From: Bacillota bacterium
GTDB taxonomy: Bacteria > Bacillota > Clostridia > Christensenellales > SZUA-584
Direction of reading: 5' to 3'
NCBI GenBank assembly: GCA_023408075.1
Contig: JAEYKW010000030.1
Span: 1 to 64,000, forward strand
DNA: 64,000 nt
Shown here: piece by piece, positions 39,822 through 48,472 of the stretch
Layout of the letters: each line of letters begins with the position of its first letter
Numbering within the stretch: position 1 is the stretch's first letter
Notes under the pieces: model-generated
The model's database searches: none
What the model saw: only the letters and a program-made list of their open reading frames with translations
Told to the model about the DNA's origin: nothing
Translations under genes and position numbers: made by a program

Positions 39822-40091
39822 TTATTTAAGCTGTATATGCAATTCTTTTCCAAGGCCATCCGCGATTCGCTTAAGGTATGCTAATGAGGGGTTATAGTTA
39901 CCATTCTCAATGCGGCTGATATGTCCTTGCGGGATCCCTGTCAAATCTGCAAGGTCTTTTTGAGTCATGCGCTTTTCTTCTCTGGCCTGAATCATCTGCC
40001 TGATAAGTTCATATTCCGGTCCCAAGTTCTTATATTCATTTTCAAATTCGGGATCCTTTAATTGCTCTTTCAGATGCTCTTTAAATTTCAT
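39822..40091 (-). CDS. XRE-family antitoxin (HigA-like)
   Basis: The 89-residue protein has an N-terminal helical part (MKFKEHLKEQLKDPEFENEY) and a C-terminal HTH (MTQKDLADLTGIPQGHISRI, ENGNYNPSLAYLKRIADGLG). Its ATG overlaps the toxin stop by four bases, toxin first, as in higBA modules. It should neutralise the toxin and repress the promoter through the palindrome upstream of the toxin gene. Confidence 0.88.
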   Translation of the reverse strand: MKFKEHLKEQLKDPEFENEYKNLGPEYELIRQMIQAREEKRMTQKDLADLTGIPQGHISRIENGNYNPSLAYLKRIADGLGKELHIQLK

Positions 40092-40435
40092 TTCACAAAC
40101 CTCCTTTCATAATCAGCCTTGTATTTTATGGCTTTGTCCAGCTCGCGCTTTGGTGTGGTTTTCGTCTTTTTTATAAAGCCGTTGGTCAATATGATATGTT
40201 GGCCCACAAAGAAGAAGTAAACAATACGTGAAATATCGTTTACGGATTGAATGCGCAATTCGTGAATGCCGTTTACCATTGGCTTGGAATACGGCATTTG
40301 AACCGCTGTACCGAACTCTTCCAACAGTTCGAGCTCTTTTGCCGCTTTGGCGCGCATCTTGGCTGGTATTGAGTTGATGAACTCATATACCGGACATTTA
40401 CCGCTTTCAGTTTCGTAGTATATGATTTCCCACAT
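40088..40435 (-). CDS. RelE/HigB-superfamily toxin (Gp49-like)
   Basis: The 115-residue protein reads MWEIIYYETESGKCPVYEFI, then LELLEEFGTAVQMPYSKPMV, GIHELRIQSVNDISRIVYFF and FIKKTKTTPKRELDKAIKYK. The PVxEFI start, the GLxELR-type strand and the F-x-KKTxKTP tail are the phage-derived Gp49/HigB-like pattern of RelE-fold mRNA interferases. It is followed by its XRE antitoxin. GAGGTGAG precedes the ATG. Confidence 0.9.
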   Translation of the reverse strand: MWEIIYYETESGKCPVYEFINSIPAKMRAKAAKELELLEEFGTAVQMPYSKPMVNGIHELRIQSVNDISRIVYFFFVGQHIILTNGFIKKTKTTPKRELDKAIKYKADYERRFVK

Positions 40436-40463
40436 GATTTAATACTCACCTCTGGCTGATATT

Positions 40464-40493
40464 ATTATATGTCATATAAGACATATTTGTCAA
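40464..40493 (-). promoter_or_regulatory. Promoter and operator of the toxin-antitoxin pair
   Basis: On the minus strand TTGACA (40488-40493) and TATAAT (40464-40469) are 18 apart. ATATGTC-N6-GACATAT (40467-40486) is an inverted repeat filling the spacer, the likely antitoxin operator. The rest of 40494-40649 shows nothing else. Confidence 0.7.
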
Positions 40494-40649
40494 TTCAGAA
40501 TAACTACATTTTGCCGTTTCATAAGCAGAACATAGACGTGATAATATAAACGTATTAAAGAATCTGGCACGACAAAAGAAGCTTGCAAAGATGCTCACGT
40601 TGAAGCGGTTTTTTGACTTGTAAAAGCGGAAGACGCTGATTCTGCGGTC

Positions 40650-41435
40650 CTACAGTGCGGCGTTCCCGCGCTTTTTTGCGCCCTTGAGCACAAAATACAG
40701 GCCGATTGGGATGACGGCGAGGCTGATCCATTGCGATGTGGACAGCAGCCAAAAGATGCCACGGTCACCGTCACCGCGCAGAAACTCCAGCGCGAAACGG
40801 ATCACGCCGTAACCCGCGATATATAGCCCGGTGACCTGCCTGTCGGCACGCGGCCTGCGCGAGTAAACAAACAGCACCGCAAAGAGCACGAAATTGAGAG
40901 CGGATTCAACGAGCTGGACCGGAAAGAACGAGATACCGTGCGGCGCGACGGAATCGGCGCGGAAAAAGACGCCCAAGGGCGGTTCCGCCTGAAACCCATA
41001 GCAGCAGCCGGCGCAAAAGCATCCGATGCGGCCGATTGCGTGGATCAGCGGCACCGAGGGAATCAGGCTGTCCATCAAGTGCCAGGTTTTCAATTTAAAT
41101 TGCTTGCTGTAGATAAAAACGCCCGCCACCGCGCCGATCAGGCCGCCGTAAAATACGAATCCGTTCGTGAGAAGGTAAGTGACATCGTGAAGCGACCACG
41201 GGAAACCTGCGTGCGCCTCAATAAAGCCGGGCAGCGATATCGCAAGATACAGCAGCTTCGCGCCGATGACCGTCCCGATCAGCGCGTAGAGCGCACAAAA
41301 GAAGATGTCCTGTTTGGGCAGATCGCGCTTCACAGGCAGATAGACCGCAACGAGTATGCCGAGCACGCAGCCGAGCAATATGAGCGGGCCGTATAGGGGG
41401 ATGGTCAAACCGAAAACGGTGATCGTCGGGAGCAT
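40650..41435 (-). CDS. lgt: Divergent prolipoprotein diacylglyceryl transferase-like protein
   Basis: The 261-residue polytopic protein follows the Lgt plan: PLYGPLILLGCVLGILVAVY at the N-terminus, FYGGLIGAVAGVFIY, IHAIGRIGCFCAGCCYG, and GYGVIRFALEFLRGD near the C-terminus. The equivalents of the E. coli signature GRxGNFINGE..G read GRIGCFCAGCCYG, and the His of FHGGLxG is Tyr, while both key arginines are kept. It is therefore a member of a variant Lgt subfamily. Whether it lipidates prolipoproteins is uncertain. AAAGGATAAAC precedes the ATG. Confidence 0.8.
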   Translation of the reverse strand: MLPTITVFGLTIPLYGPLILLGCVLGILVAVYLPVKRDLPKQDIFFCALYALIGTVIGAKLLYLAISLPGFIEAHAGFPWSLHDVTYLLTNGFVFYGGLIGAVAGVFIYSKQFKLKTWHLMDSLIPSVPLIHAIGRIGCFCAGCCYGFQAEPPLGVFFRADSVAPHGISFFPVQLVESALNFVLFAVLFVYSRRPRADRQVTGLYIAGYGVIRFALEFLRGDGDRGIFWLLSTSQWISLAVIPIGLYFVLKGAKKRGNAAL

Positions 41436-41487
41436 TGTTTATCCTTTCAGGTGTGAGGAATCCATGTGAAATTGAATTTTGAGTCAG

Positions 41488-41530
41488 AAAAAACAGGCGG
41501 GAAAGAGCGCTCGCACCCTTTCCCGCCTGT
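41488..41530 (-). terminator. Terminator of the DUF4190 gene
   Basis: On the minus strand CAGGCGGGAAAG and CTTTCCCGCCTG form a 12-bp perfect stem followed by TTTTTTC. Confidence 0.9.
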
Positions 41531-41540
41531 TTGTCTGCCG

Positions 41541-41846
41541 TTAATTGATGAACGGAATGGCTGTGTTGTAGATAGAAGCAACACAGGCTGTGCATGCCAG
41601 GAACACGACAACGGTAATGGCAAGCGCGACGATGTTGAGCACCAGGCCCGCAGTGGCCATGCTGGACGGATTCTGTTTTCTCGCGACAATGCTGAGCACA
41701 AGGCCGACGATTGCCATGATGATGCCGAGGAACCAAACGATGAAAACGAAAACGACGGAGCAAATGCCGAGCACCATACCCGCGATCGCAAGGCCGTTGT
41801 TCTGGCCGCCCGCAGGCTGATAATTCTGAGTGTTCTGCTCTTCCAT
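41541..41846 (-). CDS. DUF4190-type small membrane protein
   Basis: The 101-residue protein has a polar N-terminus with NQ-rich residues (MEEQNTQNYQPAGGQNN) followed by GLAIAGMVLGICSVVFVFIV, LGIIMAIVGLVLSIVARKQN and MATAGLVLNIVALAITVVVF. The GLAIAGMVLGI / GLVLSI / AGLVLNIVALAI pattern is that of DUF4190 membrane proteins in Firmicutes. TTAGGAGGGTAATC precedes the ATG. It is monocistronic. Function unknown. Confidence 0.85.
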   Translation of the reverse strand: MEEQNTQNYQPAGGQNNGLAIAGMVLGICSVVFVFIVWFLGIIMAIVGLVLSIVARKQNPSSMATAGLVLNIVALAITVVVFLACTACVASIYNTAIPFIN

Positions 41847-41974
41847 GATTACCCTCCTAAAAGATTATAGAGTCATAAATACCTATTCAGTATACCAAAG
41901 AATGTACGGAATGGGTAGAAAAAAACAGTATTGGGCAGCTATTTTTTTTACATGGGCAAATATTTTGATTAATG

Positions 41975-43582
41975 TCAGTGCAGCGTAATACCAAGCGCAT
42001 ATGCCACGGTATACATATCCGCTGCGCCTGCTTCGTCACAGGAAATCCGCTTATCATTGTCGGAGACTGTCAGTATTCGGCCCTCTTCACGGAAAGTGAT
42101 ATTCAAATGCTGACAAAGCCTGTAGATGTCGCCCGATGCCATATAGCCGTTCTCGGCACGAACGTCTTGAAAGGTTTGTGGCTTCTTGTTGATGAGAACT
42201 GTGACCGGCTCTCCGTAATTCAGATATTGATTGAGCGACTCATGATAAACATCAGGGTTTTCCCATGGTTCGTATTTGACGATATACTCGCGGTACATAT
42301 CGTTAAGTGTATTGAGGGCCTTATCCTTGTCTTTAAGCCAGTCGTTGTCAGAAAGCAGTGTGTATGCTGTTATTTTTGCGCTAGGGTAGGGTGTGCCTTG
42401 AGGCAAAATACAAAGTCTCACTTTCGACATTCTCGTAAACGGATATGCTTTGCTGCACGAAGAAGGAAGATCAACTATCAATTCTGCAAGCGAATCGAGG
42501 TCCTCTTCGTTCTTATATTGAAAATATACGGTTCCCGGGGTGCTGTGGTAAGCATAACAGGAGTCCGAGACCAATTTTTCAATTGCAGTCTCTACCAGAT
42601 CATTGCTGAATACTGGCTGGCTTACTGCATTTTTGATAAAGACATTGAATGATAAGTCATCATACCCAATCAGCGAACACTGATACAACCGGTCGGTTCC
42701 GGATATAACTTTGAATGAATCGAAGTTGACAAGCAGATTGGCGTATTTTTCAGACAGATATTCCCGTATTCTGTAGTCCCAATTTTCTTCCAAGGAATCG
42801 CTGGGGGAGACTGCCTGATAATCCGTAGGATCGCTGATGTCTGAGAGATGGCTTGTATTAATGATTTTATTCTCGTGCTTCGGGCTCTCGTAACGGTTGG
42901 CAGAAAGAGAGCCGCATACCAGTATAAGAAAGAAAATCAAAATTGGAAGAATGGGGACTATCAGGTTGCGGTATGATATCACAAATGATTTAAAAGCCGA
43001 TCGCCTTTTCTTAGCCGCCAAGCGCACTTTGATAATCTGGCTGAGCTGCCGGTAGGGCGGCCTATTTGCATCGCGATGCCCCTCCGCAAAATAGATGCGC
43101 AAAATCTCCTTGCATAAAGCACGACTGAAAGAAAACATCTTCTGCCTTAACAAATCGGTAAACTCACCGATAAAGCTCGGATTATCCATCGCGCGGGCAA
43201 AACGCCCGCCGCTAAAAAACGATTTCCACACCGAAAGACGCAGTGCCTTGGGTGCAAGCATCGCACGCATCTCATTGAGAATATTGTGAGTATCTTGCTC
43301 ATCAATATCATCGTCTTTCATGATGCTTTGCGGCAGATCTGCGTAATCAAATTTTTCGCCCTGCGGCTCCAAAAGAGGAGGGGCAGTAAATTCTGCGGCG
43401 CTGCTTACAACAGCCGCTTGAGCTGCAGACACGGCAAGAGCTATTCTGTATGCTTTATTAAGCTGCTGAAATTCTTTGGGATGATCTTCAGGATGGCATT
43501 TCTTAACCTGGCTAGCATATGCTCTTCGAATCGTATCCGCGTCCGACGAAGGAGGGATGCCTAATATGCCCCATATGTTCAT
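41975..43582 (-). CDS. Membrane-spanning J-domain protein (HPE variant)
   Basis: The 535-residue protein starts with a J-domain: NIWGILGIPPSSDADTIRRA, YASQVKKCHPEDHPKEFQQL, NKAYRIAL. The invariant HPD is HPE, a variant seen in some clostridial J-like proteins. A single membrane segment near residue 210-228 (LIVPILPILIFFLILVCGSL) is followed by a domain of about 300 residues predicted outside. Its end (TVLINKKPQTFQDVRAENGY ... FREEGRILTVSDNDK) resembles a copper-amine-oxidase-N-type stalk domain. Its ATG overlaps the Hsp70 stop (ATGA), so the two are coupled and probably partners. Confidence 0.75.
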   Translation of the reverse strand: MNIWGILGIPPSSDADTIRRAYASQVKKCHPEDHPKEFQQLNKAYRIALAVSAAQAAVVSSAAEFTAPPLLEPQGEKFDYADLPQSIMKDDDIDEQDTHNILNEMRAMLAPKALRLSVWKSFFSGGRFARAMDNPSFIGEFTDLLRQKMFSFSRALCKEILRIYFAEGHRDANRPPYRQLSQIIKVRLAAKKRRSAFKSFVISYRNLIVPILPILIFFLILVCGSLSANRYESPKHENKIINTSHLSDISDPTDYQAVSPSDSLEENWDYRIREYLSEKYANLLVNFDSFKVISGTDRLYQCSLIGYDDLSFNVFIKNAVSQPVFSNDLVETAIEKLVSDSCYAYHSTPGTVYFQYKNEEDLDSLAELIVDLPSSCSKAYPFTRMSKVRLCILPQGTPYPSAKITAYTLLSDNDWLKDKDKALNTLNDMYREYIVKYEPWENPDVYHESLNQYLNYGEPVTVLINKKPQTFQDVRAENGYMASGDIYRLCQHLNITFREEGRILTVSDNDKRISCDEAGAADMYTVAYALGITLH

Positions 43583-45324
43583 GGCTTATCATCTCCGTCA
43601 AAATCGAAATGAAAACCCGCCGGAGCGTCTTGGCTTAATCCGCTATCATACTGGTCCAAAAATTCCGAAAATTCTCCGCGCATTTTCTGAATTTTTCTGC
43701 GCTCCTGCTGCGAAAGCACATTCATAAAAACGTTGTAGTTGTTCATAATCAGCTCACGAATGTACCCTGATGTTTCCTCGAACAGGCGCTCTGCGCGTGC
43801 CAGTACCAGCCGGTTTTCATCTTCATCGCGGGGATGAATTTTAAGGCTGGACAATTCCTGCACCTTCTGCTCTATTTCCTGATCTGTTAAAGAGCTGCCT
43901 TTACTTATAATCACAAGCTTTTGCATTCGCCCGGTTGAAACAGATGCCGCTTCCACTTCAAGAATGCCGTTTAAATCGTAAGTAAAACGCACATTCACGC
44001 TTTCCCTGCCTTTGAGTGCGGCGGGCACCGGCAATTCCATTTCGCCGAGAAGTATATTGTCTTCCGCATACAGGGATTCTCCCTGATAGATGCCCACTTT
44101 GATATATCTTTGCCAGTCGCTTACCGTACAAAAACGGCTTTCCTTGCTTGTCGGCAATGAACAGTTACGCTCGATAAGGACTGACATCAGCGGCCTCTCG
44201 GGCTGATTGTAATTGTGAACGTCCACACCGAGTGAAAACGGGCAGATATCTGCCAGCAGTACATCTTTAATATCGGCGCAGCGCTCTTTGATGCCAACGT
44301 AAATGCCGAGCCCCAGCGCCACGGATGTATCCGGCGAGCCGTAACTTGTGGTTTTGATTTTGAGGATATGCGAAAGATATTGACGAATGACCGGCATGTG
44401 ACATGAACCGCCCACGAGTATGATGCTGTGAATGTCGGATGGTTCAAGGCTGCTGTCTTTGAGCGCATGCCGAACAGGCCGCTCGATTCGCTTGAAAAGA
44501 TCTGAGGAAATTTCAATGAGCTTTTGATTGCCAATAATGATGCTGCCGGAGATTTCGTTGTTGTCTGCCTTCATTTCCGTAGAATTCTTTTTTGAAAGCA
44601 CAAATTTGCTGAGCTCTGCCTGGCGAAGCAGTATCGCACGGGCGGTATCCGACAGGGAGTTGAATGGAATGCCGTTCTGCTCGCAGAAATACTTCGCGAG
44701 CACCTCGTCGAAATCACTGCCTCCAAGATGGTTATCTCCGCAAACCGCCAGTATGCTGACGACGTTTTCAAAGCATTCGACGACAGAGACGTCGAGTGTG
44801 CCTCCGCCGAAATCAAAAACAATATAGTTTCGATATACGCCTGTATCACCGCCCGTTACATAATTGGCAAGGGCGGCGGCAGAGGGCTCATTGACCAGCC
44901 TCTCCACACAAAGGCCCGCGAGGTTGCCGGCCCGTTTTGTGGCGCTTCTCTGGTAATCGTTGAAGTATGCAGGCACGCTGATGACAGCTTCGGTGACGGG
45001 TTCTCCCGTAAAGCGCTCGGCATCCTCGCGCAGCTGCCGCAGCACGAACGAGGACAGCTCTTCGGGAAGATAGGTCTTGCTGCCAAGAGGGATTGCGCTG
45101 TTTGTTCCCATGCTGCGTTTGAAAAGTGACGCCGTATATTCGGGATGGGATATCAGTCTCTCCTTTGCGATTTTCCCCACATACAGCGTGCCGTCTCCAT
45201 CGGTGCTGACGACGCTTGGGGTTAAATATTCGGAAAAACTGTTGGGAACCAATTCGCTTTTTCCGTCGCGCCAAACAGCACAAAGGCTGTTGGTTGTTCC
45301 AAGGTCGATGCCGATAACCGCCAT
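43579..45324 (-). CDS. Hsp70 family chaperone (HscC/DnaK-like)
   Basis: The 581-residue protein opens with MAVIGIDLGTTNSLCAVWRD and has AVISVPAYFNDYQRSATKRA, NEPSAAALANYV, YIVFDFGGGTLDVSVVECFE, and ILVGGSCHMPVIRQYLSHIL, the standard Hsp70 ATPase motifs. The substrate domain is shortened and ends without the DnaK EEVD-like or glycine-rich tail. It is a specialised HscC-type Hsp70 rather than the main DnaK; no grpE is nearby. GGAGGAATC precedes the ATG. It forms an operon with the membrane J-protein. Confidence 0.92.
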   Translation of the reverse strand: MAVIGIDLGTTNSLCAVWRDGKSELVPNSFSEYLTPSVVSTDGDGTLYVGKIAKERLISHPEYTASLFKRSMGTNSAIPLGSKTYLPEELSSFVLRQLREDAERFTGEPVTEAVISVPAYFNDYQRSATKRAGNLAGLCVERLVNEPSAAALANYVTGGDTGVYRNYIVFDFGGGTLDVSVVECFENVVSILAVCGDNHLGGSDFDEVLAKYFCEQNGIPFNSLSDTARAILLRQAELSKFVLSKKNSTEMKADNNEISGSIIIGNQKLIEISSDLFKRIERPVRHALKDSSLEPSDIHSIILVGGSCHMPVIRQYLSHILKIKTTSYGSPDTSVALGLGIYVGIKERCADIKDVLLADICPFSLGVDVHNYNQPERPLMSVLIERNCSLPTSKESRFCTVSDWQRYIKVGIYQGESLYAEDNILLGEMELPVPAALKGRESVNVRFTYDLNGILEVEAASVSTGRMQKLVIISKGSSLTDQEIEQKVQELSSLKIHPRDEDENRLVLARAERLFEETSGYIRELIMNNYNVFMNVLSQQERRKIQKMRGEFSEFLDQYDSGLSQDAPAGFHFDFDGDDKP

Positions 45325-45502
45325 GATTCCTCCGGATGTTTGTTCTTTCTACATATTAACCGATTTATACATTAATGACAACAATAACCGAAGGAATCCA
45401 TCCGAAACAAAATTGCAGGGACCAGTTTATTTTAAGAGTAAAGAATGATATACTTTAACTAGTTAATTATCATTATGAATAAGGGGGCTCGTATCTTTTC
45501 AT

Positions 45503-46210
45503 ATGCGTGATAGTCAGTATAAATATCTGCTGCTTGATGTGGACGATACGCTGATGGATTTCAAAAAGATAGAATCGGAAGCGCTTCAGAAGCTTTTTGA
45601 ATTCTACGGGCATCCGCTGACATTGGAGCTGCTTCAAACCTATCATACGGTCAACAGCGGACTCTGGGAAAACTATGAGCGCGGCGAGGTCGCCATGGGC
45701 GATATGCTCAATAACCGTTTCGGGCTGACGATGAGCCAGTTCGGTATCCGCATAGACAGCGAAGAATGGGAGCTCAGATATCAGACGCTGCTCGGCGAAG
45801 GCAGCCATCTTATCGACGATGCAAAGGAAGTTGTTACGCGCCTTCGCGGCGCGTACCGGCTGTTTGTGGTGACCAACGGCGTGAGGGAAACGCAGCGCAG
45901 GCGGCTCGAAGGGGGCGGTCTTTACGGCCTCTTTGAGGCTGTGTTCGATTCGCAGAGCATCGGTTTTCAAAAGCCCGCCGGGGAATTTTTCGATTACGTC
46001 GCCGCGCATATTGACGGCTTTGAGAAACACCGCGCTCTGATCATCGGCGATTCACTGGCGACAGATATCCGGGGCGGAATCGCGGCAGGCATCGACACCT
46101 GCTGGTTCAACAGGAACCCTGAAAAGAGCGCGGCGGATCTGCCAGTTACCTATACGATCACAAAGCTCACGGAGCTTTATGACATACTCGGTGTGGCGGA
46201 TGAGGGATAA
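45503..46210 (+). CDS. HAD-superfamily nucleotidase (YjjG/YfnB-like)
   Basis: The 235-residue protein shows motif I YLLLDVDDTLMDFKKIESEA, motif II LFVVTNGVRETQRRRLEGGG, lysine in GFQKPAGEFF and motif III ALIIGDSLATDIRGGIAAGI-DTCWFNR. DVDDTLxDF and QxxRL are typical of YjjG-type pyrimidine nucleotidases that clean non-canonical nucleotides. Its 3' end overlaps mutY, fitting a nucleotide-pool/repair operon with mutY, msrAB and exonuclease III following. Confidence 0.87.
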   Translation: MRDSQYKYLLLDVDDTLMDFKKIESEALQKLFEFYGHPLTLELLQTYHTVNSGLWENYERGEVAMGDMLNNRFGLTMSQFGIRIDSEEWELRYQTLLGEGSHLIDDAKEVVTRLRGAYRLFVVTNGVRETQRRRLEGGGLYGLFEAVFDSQSIGFQKPAGEFFDYVAAHIDGFEKHRALIIGDSLATDIRGGIAAGIDTCWFNRNPEKSAADLPVTYTITKLTELYDILGVADEG

Positions 46211-47249
46211 ACTGCTTCAATGGTATGCTGAGAATAAACGTGATCTGCCGTGGCGGCGGCGCAGCGGTGCGTACGCGGTGCTCGTGTCTGAGATGATGCT
46301 GCAGCAGACCACGGTGGAGACGGTGCTGCGCTATTACGAGCCGTTCCTTAAGCGTTTTCCGGATGTGCAAGCGCTGGCGGGAGCGGACGAGCAGGAGGTG
46401 CTGGCCTGCTGGAAGGGGCTCGGGTATTATTCCCGCGCACGCAACCTGCACCGCACCGCGATGCTGGTGGCAAGCGAGTACGGCGGCGTGTTTCCCGATT
46501 TCTATGACGCGTGGCGTAAATTGCCCGGCGTCGGCCCGTACATGGCGGGTGCGGTGATGAGCATCGCGTTTGGCAAGGCCTACCCCGCGGTGGACGGCAA
46601 CGTGTTGCGCGTGATATCAAGAGCGTATGCGCTGCGTGAGGACATCGCGAGCCCCGCGGCACGCAAGCAAACCGAAGCGCTTGTGAGCGCGATGATGACC
46701 GGCGAGAACGCGGGAGATTTCACACAGGCGCTGATGGAGCTCGGCGCGCTCGTCTGCCGCCCCGTTTCGCCCGATTGCGCGGCTTGCCCGTGGCACAAGG
46801 ATTGCGCGGCGCTTCGTGAGGATATCGTGAATGAGCTGCCGGTGAAAAAACCGCGCGCCAAGGTGAAAACCGTGGAACTGTGGGCGGCGCTGATCGAAAC
46901 GACGGATAAGGTGCTGCTGCATTACCGCGGCGGCGAGACGCTGCTTTCCCGGCTCTGGGGTCTGCCCGTGGCCGAAAAGCGCGGCGGCGAGACGCTCGAA
47001 AAGCTGCTGGCAGAAAAGTACGGCCTTGAGTTAAAGCACGGAGAGATCATCACGCACGCCTCACACGTGTTCACGCACCAGCGCTGGGAGATGGACGTGG
47101 TGCGGTACGAATTGGAAAACGAGATAAAGCCGGACAACCCTGAATGGGAGTTTGTCAGCTGGGAATCAATAGATGCAAAGCCCATTCCCACGGCGTTCAT
47201 GAAGATACTGAACGGCGTGCGAAAGATGAGGAGGAAAGGCGATGGATAA
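46200..47249 (+). CDS. mutY: A/G-specific adenine glycosylase
   Basis: 349 residues from ATG 46200; an in-frame ATG at 46179 would add seven and has GGAG slightly too close. Motifs: KRDLPWRRRSGAYAVLVSEM with MLQQT, KLPGVGPYMAGAVMSIAFGK helix-hairpin-helix, catalytic Asp in PAVDGNVLRV, and the iron-sulfur loop CRPVSPDCAACPWHKDC (C-X6-C-X2-C-X5-C). A C-terminal NUDIX-like domain starts near residue 220 and reads 8-oxoG opposite adenine. It removes adenine mispaired with 8-oxoguanine. It overlaps the HAD gene before it and msrAB after it. Confidence 0.95.
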   Translation: MRDKLLQWYAENKRDLPWRRRSGAYAVLVSEMMLQQTTVETVLRYYEPFLKRFPDVQALAGADEQEVLACWKGLGYYSRARNLHRTAMLVASEYGGVFPDFYDAWRKLPGVGPYMAGAVMSIAFGKAYPAVDGNVLRVISRAYALREDIASPAARKQTEALVSAMMTGENAGDFTQALMELGALVCRPVSPDCAACPWHKDCAALREDIVNELPVKKPRAKVKTVELWAALIETTDKVLLHYRGGETLLSRLWGLPVAEKRGGETLEKLLAEKYGLELKHGEIITHASHVFTHQRWEMDVVRYELENEIKPDNPEWEFVSWESIDAKPIPTAFMKILNGVRKMRRKGDG

Positions 47250-48171
47250 GAAAGCGGTATTCGCGGGCGGATGCTTTTGGTGCATGGAGCCGCCGTATGC
47301 CAAAATGCAAGGCGTGAAGCAGGTGCTGCCCGGATACACGGGCGGACAGACCGAAGCCCCGACCTACGAGCAGGTCTGCGCGGGCGGCACGGGACACTAT
47401 GAGGCGGTCGAGGTCACGTACGACCCCGAAAAGGTGTCGTTTGAGCAGCTGCTGGAGGTGTTCTGGCGGCAGATAGACCCGACGGATGCGTTCGGGCAGT
47501 TCGCGGACAGGGGCCGCCAGTATCAGACGGCGATATTTTACCATGACGACGAGGAAAAACGCATCGCCGAGGATTCGGTGCGCCGCATACAGCGGCTGTT
47601 TGACAAGCCTGTGCGCACGCAGGTGCTGCCCGCGGCTGTGTTTTATCCGGCGGAGGGCGGCCACTGCGAGTACTACAAAAAGAACCCGTCGCATTATACG
47701 CGGTATAAAGCGGGCTCGGGGCGCGAAGCGTATATCCACAGCGTCTGGGGTGACGATGCGCTTAAAAAAAGGCTCACGCCTGTTCAGTACAGCGTAGCAC
47801 GGCAAAGCGCGACAGAGCCGCCGTTTCGCAACGAATATTGGGACAACCATGAGCCGGGGCTGTATGTGGACATCGTATCGGGTGAGCCACTATTTACATC
47901 GATGGATAAGTTCGATTCGGGCTGCGGCTGGCCGAGCTTTTCAAAGCCGGTGGATAACCGAAGCATCGAGGAAAAAACCGACATGAGCCACGGCATGATA
48001 CGCACCGAAGTGAGGACCAAGGGGTCCGATTCGCATCTCGGGCATGTGTTTCCGGACGGGCCGGGGCCGGAGGGGCTGCGTTATTGCATCAACTCGGCAT
48101 CGCTGCGCTTCATTCCGGTTGACGATCTCGAAAAAGAGGGATACGGGGAATACAAAAAGCTGTTTGAATAG
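47242..48171 (+). CDS. msrAB: Fused peptide methionine sulfoxide reductase MsrA-MsrB
   Basis: The 309-residue protein has MsrA at residues 1-160 (VFAGGCFWCMEPPY with the catalytic GCFWC, GYTGGQ, GTGHYEAVEVTYDP) and MsrB at about 180-309 (DKFDSGCGWPSFSKPV, RTEVRTKGSDSHLGHVFPDG, RYCINSASLRF with the catalytic cysteine). The two CxxC zinc pairs of many MsrB proteins are absent. It reduces both methionine sulfoxide epimers using thioredoxin. GAGGAGGAAAGG precedes the ATG within the end of mutY. Confidence 0.96.
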   Translation: MDKKAVFAGGCFWCMEPPYAKMQGVKQVLPGYTGGQTEAPTYEQVCAGGTGHYEAVEVTYDPEKVSFEQLLEVFWRQIDPTDAFGQFADRGRQYQTAIFYHDDEEKRIAEDSVRRIQRLFDKPVRTQVLPAAVFYPAEGGHCEYYKKNPSHYTRYKAGSGREAYIHSVWGDDALKKRLTPVQYSVARQSATEPPFRNEYWDNHEPGLYVDIVSGEPLFTSMDKFDSGCGWPSFSKPVDNRSIEEKTDMSHGMIRTEVRTKGSDSHLGHVFPDGPGPEGLRYCINSASLRFIPVDDLEKEGYGEYKKLFE

Positions 48172-48403
48172 CTGTTAATATAGCCGGGACTTCTCCAAAA
48201 ATTTCAGGTCTTGAGATGTATGACCGGTCTTCGTCACTCGCTTGTGATATAATGATATTGACGACAGCCGCGAATGGCACATGTTTTCCGGCAATAGTCA
48301 ACAGGGAGTTTGTCTTGCTCGGCAAGACCTGGCATTCGCCGCACGCACATCCTGGCGAGATATTTTGGCGTCGGCGATGACAGAACCATAACAGTTTCTT
48401 AAT

Positions 48404-48432
48404 TTGCCAAAGACCGATGCTCATGGTATAAT
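48404..48432 (+). promoter_or_regulatory. Promoter of exonuclease III gene
   Basis: TTGCCA (48404-48409) and TATAAT (48427-48432), exactly 17 apart, 40 nt before the ATG. The 48172-48403 gap otherwise has only a GTCTTGCTCGGCAAGAC hairpin without a T-run. Confidence 0.75.
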
Positions 48433-48472
48433 CGTTGTTAAGAAATATTCCGAAGAACGAGAGGATAAATAC

